Below are positions 5,997 through 12,597 of a DNA stretch of 12,597 nt, piece after piece; the stretch's first letter is position 1, and every line of letters starts with the position of its first letter. The stretch lies in the NCBI GenBank assembly GCA_030151985.1, contig JASLDZ010000281.1, positions 1 to 12,597 on the forward strand. The letters run 5' to 3'. The notes beneath the pieces were generated by a model. The model ran no database searches, had not been told where the DNA came from, and saw only the letters and a list, made by a program, of their open reading frames with translations. The translations under genes and the position numbers were made by a program. The stretch is from Caulobacteraceae bacterium. Lineage in GTDB: Bacteria > Pseudomonadota > Alphaproteobacteria > Caulobacterales > Caulobacteraceae.

Positions 5997-7276
5997 ACGC
6001 GCTTTCCCCGAGGCCGAATGACGACGTGGAGGTCGTCACCTTCGGCTGCCGACTGAACGCCCACGAGAGCGGGCAGGCGAAGGCGCGGGCGCAGGCGGAC
6101 GGGCTGTCCGACGCGGTGATCTTCAACACCTGCGCGGTGACGGGAGAGGCGGTGCGGCAGGCGCGGCAGGCGATCCGCCGCGCGCGCGCGCGCCGGCCCG
6201 GCGCGACGATCGTGGTCACCGGCTGCGCGGCGCAGATCGATCCGGCCGCCTTCGCCGCCATGCCCGAAGTCGACGCGGTGCTCGGCAACGGGCTGAAGTC
6301 CGCGCCCGGCGCCTACGCCCGTGCGGCGCTCGCGCAGCGTGTGCGGGTGGACGCCTTCGGACGCGGCCGCGACCCCGCCCTGCCCGTCACCCCGCCGGTG
6401 GACCAGCGCGCGCGGGTGGAGGTGGAAGTGCAGAACGGCTGCGACCATGCCTGCACCTTCTGCATCATCCCCGTCGGCCGCGGCCCGTCCCGCTCCGTAC
6501 CCGCGGGCGAGGTGGTGGCGGAGGTCCAGCGGCTGGCGCGCGCCGGCGTGGCGGAGGTGGTGCTGACCGGGGTGGACGTCACCAGCTGGGGCGCGGACAT
6601 GCCGGGCGCGCCCACCTTCGGCCAGCTGGTGGCGCGCGTCCTGAGGCTCACGCCCGAGCTTCGGCGCCTGCGGCTTTCCTCCGTCGACGCGGCCGAGATG
6701 GACGCCGACCTCCTGCGCGCCTTCGCCGAGGAGGAGCGGCTGATGCCGCACCTGCACCTCAGCCTGCAACACGGCGACGACCTGATCCTGAAGCGGATGA
6801 AGCGCCGCCACGGTCGCCGCCACGCGCTGGCCCTGGTCGAGGCCGTCCGCCGGGTGCGACCGGAGGTCGCCTTCGGAGCCGACCTCATCGCGGGGTTTCC
6901 CACCGAAAGCGAAGCGGCGTTCGCAGCCACCCTCTCGCTGGTGGAGGAGGCGGGGTTGGCCTACGTCCACGCCTTCCCGTTCAGTCCGCGACCGGGCACG
7001 CCCGCCGCGCTGATGCCGCAGCTCGACCGTGCGGTGGTGAAGGCGCGGGCGGAGCGGCTGCGAGCGGCGGGACGCGCCGCGCTCGAGCGGCGGCTGTCGG
7101 GACAGGTGGGGCGCATCGTCTCCGGGCTTGTCGAGAAGCCTGGGTTCGCACGGGCGGAGGACTTCGCCGAGGTGACCTTCGCGGGAGACGCCCGGCCGGG
7201 CGAGATCGTGCGCCTCCACATCGCCGGGCACGACGGCGCGCGGTTGAGCGCGGCTCATCCCGCGAGGACGGCCTGA
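5993..7276 (+). CDS. mtaB: tRNA t6A37 methylthiotransferase MtaB
   Basis: MtaB converts N6-threonylcarbamoyladenosine at tRNA position 37 to its 2-methylthio form, using two iron-sulfur clusters and S-adenosylmethionine. The 427-residue protein has the methylthiotransferase N-terminal domain with Cys19 (TFGCRLN), Cys47 (FNTCAVT) and Cys78 (VTGCAAQ), ligands of the auxiliary cluster. The radical-SAM motif is CDHACTFC (150-157; Cys150, Cys154, Cys157). HLHLSLQHGDDLILKRMKRRH and GFPTE blocks follow, then a C-terminal TRAM-like region from about 365. The RLN in the first motif and the CTFC form favour MtaB over MiaB. The ATG at 5993 overlaps the preceding stop by 4 nt. It ends 6 bp from the convergent parB; ftsY, often next in related genomes, is absent here. 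Confidence 0.95.
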   Translation: MNALSPRPNDDVEVVTFGCRLNAHESGQAKARAQADGLSDAVIFNTCAVTGEAVRQARQAIRRARARRPGATIVVTGCAAQIDPAAFAAMPEVDAVLGNGLKSAPGAYARAALAQRVRVDAFGRGRDPALPVTPPVDQRARVEVEVQNGCDHACTFCIIPVGRGPSRSVPAGEVVAEVQRLARAGVAEVVLTGVDVTSWGADMPGAPTFGQLVARVLRLTPELRRLRLSSVDAAEMDADLLRAFAEEERLMPHLHLSLQHGDDLILKRMKRRHGRRHALALVEAVRRVRPEVAFGADLIAGFPTESEAAFAATLSLVEEAGLAYVHAFPFSPRPGTPAALMPQLDRAVVKARAERLRAAGRAALERRLSGQVGRIVSGLVEKPGFARAEDFAEVTFAGDARPGEIVRLHIAGHDGARLSAAHPARTA

Positions 7277-7282
7277 GCTGCG

Positions 7283-8194
<912 letters not shown>

Positions 8195-8214
8195 CTGCGC
8201 CCCGTCCGTTGCTT

Positions 8215-9045
8215 TCAAGCCGGCTCGCGCCGCAGTTCGGCGCGGCGACGCCGCTCGCGCCCGATCAGCTCGGACGCCAGCTTCATATAGGCCTGGCTGC
8301 CGGAGCAGCGGATGTCGTAGATCAGCGCCGGCTTGCCGAAGCTCGGCGCCTCGGACACCCGCACGTTCCGCGGGATCACCGTCTCGTACACCTTGTCGCC
8401 GAAGTGGGAGCGCACATCGGCGGCCACCTGGTCGGACAGGCTGTTGCGCCGGTCGTACATGGTGAGCACGAGCCCTTGCAGCTCGAGCCTGGGGTTCAGG
8501 CTGCCGCGCACCAGCTCGATCGTGCGCATCAGCTGCGACAAGCCCTCCAGCGCGAAGAACTCGCACTGGAGCGGCGCCAGCACCGCGTCCGCCGCCGTCA
8601 TCGCGTTCACCGTCAGCACGTTCAGCGAGGGCGGGCAGTCGATCAGCACGTAGCTGTAGGCGCGACCCGACGCGCCCAGACCCGCGATGGCGTCACGCAG
8701 GCGGTAGCTGCGCCGCGAGACCTGCCCCAGCTCCAGCTCCGCACCGGAAAGGTCGGGATCGGAGGGCGCGAGGTCCAGCCGCGGCACGGCCGTCGGCACG
8801 ATCGCCGAGGCCAGGGGCTCCTGCCCCACCACCACGTCGTAGATGGTGGTCTTGCGGTCGGCGCGGGGCACGCCCAGCCCGGTGGAGGCGTTGCCCTGGG
8901 CGTCGATGTCGATCAGCAGCACCGTCTCGCCGACCGCGGCGAGCGCCGTGGCGAGATTGATGGCGGTCGTGGTCTTGCCGACGCCGCCCTTCTGGTTGGC
9001 GATGGCCAGCACGCGCGGCGGAGGGGGCGCGCCCGGATCAGGCAC
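8215..9045 (-). CDS. parA: Chromosome-partitioning ATPase ParA
   Basis: ParA is a deviant-Walker ATPase whose nucleoid-bound dimers are removed by ParB-parS, pulling the replicated origin across the cell. The 276-residue protein has the deviant Walker A KGGVGKTT (residues 19-26, signature Lys19 and catalytic Lys24), the DxDxQGN motif at 46-52, Walker B VLIDCPPS (133-140, Asp136) and the conserved APLQCEFFALEGL (157-169). VRVSEAPSFGKPALIYD and SGSQAYMKLASELI close the fold. The start is GTG at 9045-9043, preceded by AGGGGAGG at 9053-9060 with a 7-nt spacer. It overlaps the rsmG 3' end by 8 nt, so the two are probably translated in a coupled way. The gene order rsmG-parA-parB is the classical origin-proximal one. 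Confidence 0.98.
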   Translation of the reverse strand: MPDPGAPPPPRVLAIANQKGGVGKTTTAINLATALAAVGETVLLIDIDAQGNASTGLGVPRADRKTTIYDVVVGQEPLASAIVPTAVPRLDLAPSDPDLSGAELELGQVSRRSYRLRDAIAGLGASGRAYSYVLIDCPPSLNVLTVNAMTAADAVLAPLQCEFFALEGLSQLMRTIELVRGSLNPRLELQGLVLTMYDRRNSLSDQVAADVRSHFGDKVYETVIPRNVRVSEAPSFGKPALIYDIRCSGSQAYMKLASELIGRERRRRAELRREPA

Positions 9046-9706
9046 GCGCCGACCTCCCCTTCCTGAGCCCTGTCACCTCGACGATCCGCGCCTCGGGATC
9101 GGTGCGGCTGGGGTGCAGGACGGCGGAGAAGCTCCAGGCCTCGCGCGCGGCGGCGACCTCGGCGGCGGCGCCACGACCTTTCAGGAACAGCCCTCGCGCG
9201 CCGCTCGCCAGCAGCGGACGGGCGAAGCCGAGCAGCTTGTCCAAAGGCGCCACGGCGCGGGCGGTCACGACCTCGACCACCGGCAGGGGCTTCAGCGCCT
9301 CGGCCCGCGCGTTGTGGACGGTGGCGGGCAGCGAGAGCGCGGCCACCGCCTCGCGCAGGAAGGTGCAGCGCTTGGCGAGGCTCTCCACCAGGTGCACCTG
9401 CGCGCCCGGCCGCCCCTTGAGCAGGATGGCCAGCACCACGCCCGGCAGCCCCGCGCCCGTGCCGATGTCGGCGAAGGCCCGCGCACCGGGTGCGAGCGCC
9501 AGGAGCTGGGCGCTGTCGGCCACGTGCCTCGTCCAGAACTCCGCCATGGCCGAAGGGCCTACAAGGTTCAGGCGGGCGTTCCACGTGGACAGGAGGTCGC
9601 GGTAGGCGCGGAGGTCCTCGATTGCGGTTGGCGGAAGGTCCAGGCCGAGCGCGAGGACAGCGGAAGGACCGTCCTCAAACCCTTCTTTCCGCTCATCCCC
9701 GCGCAT
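9038..9706 (-). CDS. rsmG: 16S rRNA (guanine(527)-N(7))-methyltransferase
   Basis: RsmG (GidB) uses S-adenosylmethionine to methylate N7 of G527 in 16S rRNA; loss gives low-level streptomycin resistance in many bacteria. With the ATG at 9706 the product is 222 residues, close to the family size. Blocks visible are LSTWNARLNLVGP (residues 39-51), FWTRHVADSAQLL (57-69), the SAM-binding DIGTGAGLPGVVLAI (80-94), VHLVESLAKRCTFLREA (104-120), and VVTARAVAPLDKLL (146-159) before the terminal strands. The start is uncertain: the frame stays open to a GTG at 9796, but everything before residue about 6 is REP-like repeat DNA (translated IPAHAGTQ and PRMRGDE). Even the 9706 ATG lies inside one repeat arm. 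Neither start has a convincing Shine-Dalgarno. It follows mnmG and overlaps parA by 8 nt. Confidence 0.93.
   Translation of the reverse strand: MRGDERKEGFEDGPSAVLALGLDLPPTAIEDLRAYRDLLSTWNARLNLVGPSAMAEFWTRHVADSAQLLALAPGARAFADIGTGAGLPGVVLAILLKGRPGAQVHLVESLAKRCTFLREAVAALSLPATVHNARAEALKPLPVVEVVTARAVAPLDKLLGFARPLLASGARGLFLKGRGAAAEVAAAREAWSFSAVLHPSRTDPEARIVEVTGLRKGRSARA
9053..9060 (-). promoter_or_regulatory. Shine-Dalgarno of parA
   Basis: AGGGGAGG on the minus strand lies 7 nt before the GTG of parA, within the last codons of rsmG. It supports the GTG start and coupled translation. Confidence 0.7.
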
Positions 9707-9788
9707 TCGGGGACCCAGACTTTCTGCCGGTAACGGCGATCTGAACCCCTCCAAGCAAGCCTGGGTCCCCGCATGCGCGGGGATGAGC
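9691..9788. repeat. REP-like inverted repeat pair (BIME-like)
   Basis: Two 28-nt arms, 9691-9718 and 9761-9788, are reverse complements with one mismatch (position 9706). They enclose a 42-nt loop. Each arm contains its own short palindrome of the CCCCGCgcatGCGGGG type; the mismatch makes it imperfect in the left arm. The arms begin GCTCATCCCC and end GGGACCCAG. This matches the REP-type element whose translation, IPAHAGTQ or PRMRGDE, is a frequent annotation artefact in proteobacterial genomes (recalled). The pair fills most of the mnmG-rsmG junction, could fold into a very stable hairpin in the operon mRNA, and extends into the rsmG 5' end. Confidence 0.88.
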
Positions 9789-9802
9789 GGGAGCACGGAG
9801 GT

Positions 9803-11656
9803 TCACGCCGCCTTCCGCTTCGCATGCGCCAGGAGCGCCGTCAGCGCGCCCGGAGTGACCCCCTCGATCCGCCCCGCCTGGCCCAGCGTCGCGGGCCGGA
9901 TCGCGGTCAGCTTGGCGCGGACCTCCGCCGACAGCCCGCCGACCCGGCCATAGTCGAGATCGGCCGGCAGCGTCAGGTCCTCGTCTCGGCGGAAGGCGGC
10001 GACGTCGGCGGCCTGCCGGTCCATGTAGCCGGCGTAGAGGGCGTCGATCTCGACCTGCTCGCGCGCCTCGGCGTCCCACGTGGCGATCTCGGGCCAGATG
10101 GCGGCCAACCGCGGGAGGTCGACGCCGGGACAGGCGAGGAGGCCGAAGACGTCGCGCCGCTGGCCGTCCGCCTTCACGTCCAAGCCCTCTCGGCGGGCCT
10201 CGGCGGGCGTCAGGGTCAGGGCGCGGGCGCGCGCGCGAGTCGCCTGAAGCGCCGCCGCCTTCGCGGCGAACGCCGCGACGCGCTCGCCGCGCACAACGCC
10301 CCAGGCCTCTCCCATCGGCGTCAGCCGCTGGTCGGCGTTGTCGGACCGGAGCGACAGCCTGAACTCCGCCCGGCTGGTGAACATGCGATAGGGCTCGGTG
10401 ACGCCGCGCGTCACGAGGTCGTCCGTCATGACGCCGATGTAGGCCTGGTCCCGCGCCAGCACGGCGCCCCCGAGCCCCGCCGCGGAGCGCGCGGCGTTGA
10501 GCCCCGCCATCAGACCCTGGGCGGCGGCCTCCTCATAGCCGGTGGTGCCGTTGATCTGGCCTGCGAGGAAGAGGCCCGGCAACCGCTTCAGCTCATAGGT
10601 GGAGTGGAGCTCCCGCGGGTCGACGAAGTCGTACTCGATGGCGTAGCCGTAGCGGAGCACCTCCACCGCCTCCAGCCCGGCCATGGTGCGCAGGAAGGCG
10701 AGCTGGGTCGCCGGCTCGACCGAGGTGGAGACGCCGTTCGGATAGACGGAGGAATCGTCCAGCCCCTCGGGCTCCAGGAACACCTGGTGGGCGGCCTTGT
10801 CGGCGAAACGCACGACCTTGTCCTCTATGGACGGGCAGTAGCGCGGCCCCACGCCAGTCGCGCGACCGCCGTAGACGGCGGACTCGCTCAGCTTCTCCGC
10901 GATGATCCGGTGGGTGTCGGCGTTCGTCCAGGTGACGCCGCAGGCGATCTGCGGCGTCGTGATCTCGCCCGTAAGGAAGGAGAACGGCTGCGGCCGTTCG
11001 TCAGCCGGCTGCATCTCCAGTCGCTCCCAAGCGATGGTGCGGCCGTCCAGCCGGGCGGGCGTGCCTGTCTTCAGCCGGCCCATGGCCAGGCCCGATGCGT
11101 AGAGGCGGTCGGCCAAGCCGATCGAGGGCGAGTCCCCTATCCGCCCCGCGGGGATCCGCTCGGCGCCCCGGTGGATCACGCCTTTGAGGAAGGTGCCCGT
11201 GGTGAGCACCACCGCGCGGGCGTCGAAGGTCCGCCCATCGCCGGTGACGATCCCCTCGACGCGCCCGTCGCGGAGCGTGAGGTCCTCCACCGCGCCTTCC
11301 ACCACGGTCAGCCCTCCGACGCCGGAGACGGCGGACTGCATGGCCTCCCGGTAGAGGCGACGGTCCATCTGCGCGCGAGGCCCGCGGACCGCCGGGCCTT
11401 TCGAGCGGTTCAGCAGGCGGAACTGGATCCCGGCCGCGTCGGCCGTCTTTCCCATCAAACCGCCCAGCGCGTCGATCTCCCGAACGAGGTGGCCCTTGCC
11501 GAGCCCCCCAATCGCGGGGTTGCACGACATCTCCCCGATCGTCTCGCGCCTGTGCGTGACGAGGAGCGTCGCGGCCCCCGCGCGCGCCGCCGCCGCCGCC
11601 TCGACACCGGCATGGCCGCCCCCCACGACGATCACCTCCCAGGAGCGCCCGGCCAT
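9803..11656 (-). CDS. mnmG: tRNA uridine 5-carboxymethylaminomethyl-modification FAD enzyme
   Basis: MnmG (GidA) with MnmE installs the (carboxymethyl)aminomethyl group at C5 of wobble U34 in certain tRNAs, using FAD and methylenetetrahydrofolate. The 617-residue length is normal. The FAD dinucleotide motif is VVGGGHAGVEAA (residues 10-21), followed by GEMSCNPAIGGLGKGHLVRE (41-60) with conserved Cys45, and RGPRAQMDRRLYR. The second family cysteine is in GPRYCPSIEDKVVRFADK. The central PEGLDDSSVYPNG...FLRTM and GYAIEYDFVDP blocks are intact. The C-terminal MnmE/tRNA-binding helical domain has EIDALYAGYMDRQ and LSAEVRAKLTAIRPATLGQAGRI. The ATG at 11656 has GGGAAGGA 9 nt upstream (11666-11673). 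It follows mnmE after 49 bp that contain a parS site. Confidence 0.98.
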   Translation of the reverse strand: MAGRSWEVIVVGGGHAGVEAAAAARAGAATLLVTHRRETIGEMSCNPAIGGLGKGHLVREIDALGGLMGKTADAAGIQFRLLNRSKGPAVRGPRAQMDRRLYREAMQSAVSGVGGLTVVEGAVEDLTLRDGRVEGIVTGDGRTFDARAVVLTTGTFLKGVIHRGAERIPAGRIGDSPSIGLADRLYASGLAMGRLKTGTPARLDGRTIAWERLEMQPADERPQPFSFLTGEITTPQIACGVTWTNADTHRIIAEKLSESAVYGGRATGVGPRYCPSIEDKVVRFADKAAHQVFLEPEGLDDSSVYPNGVSTSVEPATQLAFLRTMAGLEAVEVLRYGYAIEYDFVDPRELHSTYELKRLPGLFLAGQINGTTGYEEAAAQGLMAGLNAARSAAGLGGAVLARDQAYIGVMTDDLVTRGVTEPYRMFTSRAEFRLSLRSDNADQRLTPMGEAWGVVRGERVAAFAAKAAALQATRARARALTLTPAEARREGLDVKADGQRRDVFGLLACPGVDLPRLAAIWPEIATWDAEAREQVEIDALYAGYMDRQAADVAAFRRDEDLTLPADLDYGRVGGLSAEVRAKLTAIRPATLGQAGRIEGVTPGALTALLAHAKRKAA

Positions 11657-11689
11657 ACCCGCAAGTCCTTCCCGATTACCCGTCAGCGA

Positions 11690-11705
11690 TGTTTCACGTG
11701 GAACA
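11690..11705. promoter_or_regulatory. parS site 1 (mnmE-mnmG junction)
   Basis: TGTTTCACGTGGAACA is a 16-bp near-palindrome with a central CACGTG, one base pair from perfect symmetry and matching the bacterial parS consensus (TGTTNCACGTGNAACA). It ends next to the mnmE stop codon (11706-11708) and lies 34 bp upstream of the mnmG ATG. The cognate parB is 3.5 kb away in the same cluster. Confidence 0.92.
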
Positions 11706-12597
11706 CTACTTCCCGATGCAGAAAGCGGCGAACACCTCCCCCAGCACCGCCTCGGCGTCGATCCGCCCCGTCAGCCGCTCGAGCTCGCGAGCCGCGAGCC
11801 GCACGTCCTCCGCTAGGAGCTCCACGGAAGGGGACGCGGCATACACCGCCCTGTCGAGGTGCGCCACCGCCGCGAGCAGGCAGGCACGATGCCGCTCCCG
11901 TGTGACGATGGGGGGTTCCGTTCCCGACAGCATGGATGCCGCCCAGTCTTCAAGCCATCCGCGCAGGGCATCGAGGCCGCCGGGCGCGATGGTCGATGTC
12001 GCGATCGTGTTCCACGTGAAACATTCTTGAAGGGCCGAGGCATGGCGCCCAAGGTCGGATTTCGACGCCACCACGACGTCCCTCTCCTGGAACCAGGCCG
12101 GGGGCTGGCTGTCGGCTTGCGAGCCGTCATAAACCCACAGCCGCAAGTCGGCGGATCGAGCCCAGGCCTCGGCGCGGCGCACCCCTTCGGCCTCGATGGC
12201 GTCGTCGGTGTCGCGCAGCCCGGCCGTGTCGGCCAGGAGCGCCGGCGCGCCTCCCAGTTCCAGCCGCACCTCCACCACGTCGCGCGTGGTCCCCGGGATC
12301 GGCGTCACGATCGCGGCGTCGCGGCCCGCCAGGGCGTTCAGGAGGCTCGACTTGCCCGCGTTTGGCGCCCCCACCAGCGCGATGCGGAGGCCCTCGCGCA
12401 CGCGGTCGCCCCGGCGATCGGCGGCGGCGCGGGCGAGGTCGTCGCGCAGCGCGACGAGGAGCGGCCGGGCGCGCGCGGCGACGTCCTCCGGCAGATCCTC
12501 ATCCGGGAAGTCCACGGCGGCTTCGAGGTGTGCGAGGGCGCCCAGCAGCCGGTTGCGCCAGCCGAGCGCCGCCTCGGCCGCGGCGCCCTGCAGCTGC
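11706..12597 (-). CDS. mnmE: tRNA uridine-5-carboxymethylaminomethyl GTPase MnmE, C-terminal part
   Basis: MnmE (TrmE) is the GTPase partner of MnmG in wobble-uridine modification. The frame is open to the right edge, so the gene is cut at its 5' end; 296 C-terminal residues are present, without the folate-binding N-terminal domain. The first residues (QLQGAAAEAALGWRNRLLGAL) continue into LEAAVDFPDEDLPE, part of the helical domain. The inserted G domain has G1 GAPNAGKSS, G2 PGTTRD, G3 DTAGLRDTDD and a G4-position SKSD in place of the usual NKxD. The C-terminal FCIGK carries the conserved catalytic-region cysteine. A parS site is read in frame as CFTWN just before the G5-like IATSTIAPGGLDAL. 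It heads the mnmE-mnmG-rsmG-parA-parB run. Confidence 0.96.
   Translation of the reverse strand, partial: QLQGAAAEAALGWRNRLLGALAHLEAAVDFPDEDLPEDVAARARPLLVALRDDLARAAADRRGDRVREGLRIALVGAPNAGKSSLLNALAGRDAAIVTPIPGTTRDVVEVRLELGGAPALLADTAGLRDTDDAIEAEGVRRAEAWARSADLRLWVYDGSQADSQPPAWFQERDVVVASKSDLGRHASALQECFTWNTIATSTIAPGGLDALRGWLEDWAASMLSGTEPPIVTRERHRACLLAAVAHLDRAVYAASPSVELLAEDVRLAARELERLTGRIDAEAVLGEVFAAFCIGK
12008..12023. promoter_or_regulatory. parS site 2 (inside mnmE)
   Basis: TGTTCCACGTGAAACA is the exact reverse complement of parS site 1, 302 bp away. On the coding (minus) strand it spells codons for Cys-Phe-Thr-Trp-Asn within the MnmE G domain. Confidence 0.92.

Noticed and set aside
8195..8566. 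Extension of parB upstream into parA
   Set aside because: That part is the parA gene read in another frame; the conserved ParB N-terminus begins at 8194.
9707..9796. N-terminal extension of RsmG from the GTG at 9796
   Set aside because: The extra residues (IPAHAGTQ to PRMRGDE region) are translated REP-like repeat, lack RsmG similarity and have no Shine-Dalgarno.
9773..11905. 710-codon plus-strand open frame opposite mnmG and the mnmE 3' end
   Set aside because: It is entirely antisense to clear genes, is rich in Arg/Gly/Ala/His with no recognisable domain, and is expected in GC-rich DNA with strong third-position bias.

Overview
This is a GC-rich (by eye about 70%), densely coding chromosomal window from an alphaproteobacterium. 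The S15, PNPase, ParA/ParB and PyrD sequences, the mnmE-mnmG-rsmG-parA-parB order, and the scarcity of GANTC sites suggest Caulobacterales or a close relative; that placement is inference. The content is mainly core housekeeping. The parAB locus and two parS sites indicate that the window lies close to the replication origin. I found no rRNA, tRNA, CRISPR array, transposase, phage gene or defence cassette.

Layout. (1) 1-2245, minus strand: the translation/RNA cluster rbfA-truB-rpsO-pnp. It reads from rbfA (start 2245) toward the left edge, and only the first 28 codons of pnp are inside. The usual upstream partner infB is absent; the cluster starts at a 130-bp divergent intergenic region. (2) 2376-4265, plus strand: a histidine phosphatase (SixA-like), a DUF952 protein and the quinone-dependent dihydroorotate dehydrogenase pyrD, with DUF952 and pyrD overlapping by 4 nt. 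(3) 4309-7276, plus strand: dapF, a short-chain dehydrogenase/reductase and mtaB, each pair joined by an ATGA overlap. (4) 7283-12597, minus strand: mnmE (5' end outside the window), mnmG, rsmG, parA, parB. This arm meets mtaB tail to tail across 6 bp.

How the genes work together. Arms 1 and 4 hold ribosome and tRNA maturation enzymes (RbfA, TruB, MnmE, MnmG, RsmG), S15, PNPase and the ParABS segregation system. MtaB in arm 3 is also a tRNA modifier. PyrD (pyrimidine synthesis) and DapF (lysine/peptidoglycan precursor) are stand-alone biosynthetic enzymes.

The most interesting signals are small DNA elements on top of this core. Two 16-bp parS sites, exact reverse complements of each other, lie at the 3' end of mnmE, one of them inside the coding sequence just before the G5 region. 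A REP-like inverted pair covers the 5' end of rsmG and supplies its most plausible start codon. A cytosine-rich palindromic repeat has become the RbfA C-terminal tail and also provides the truB stop/start junction and Shine-Dalgarno. The 304-bp rpsO-pnp spacer carries a mirrored pair of hairpins that could act as an RNase III-type pnp leader. I do not see a new multi-gene system.
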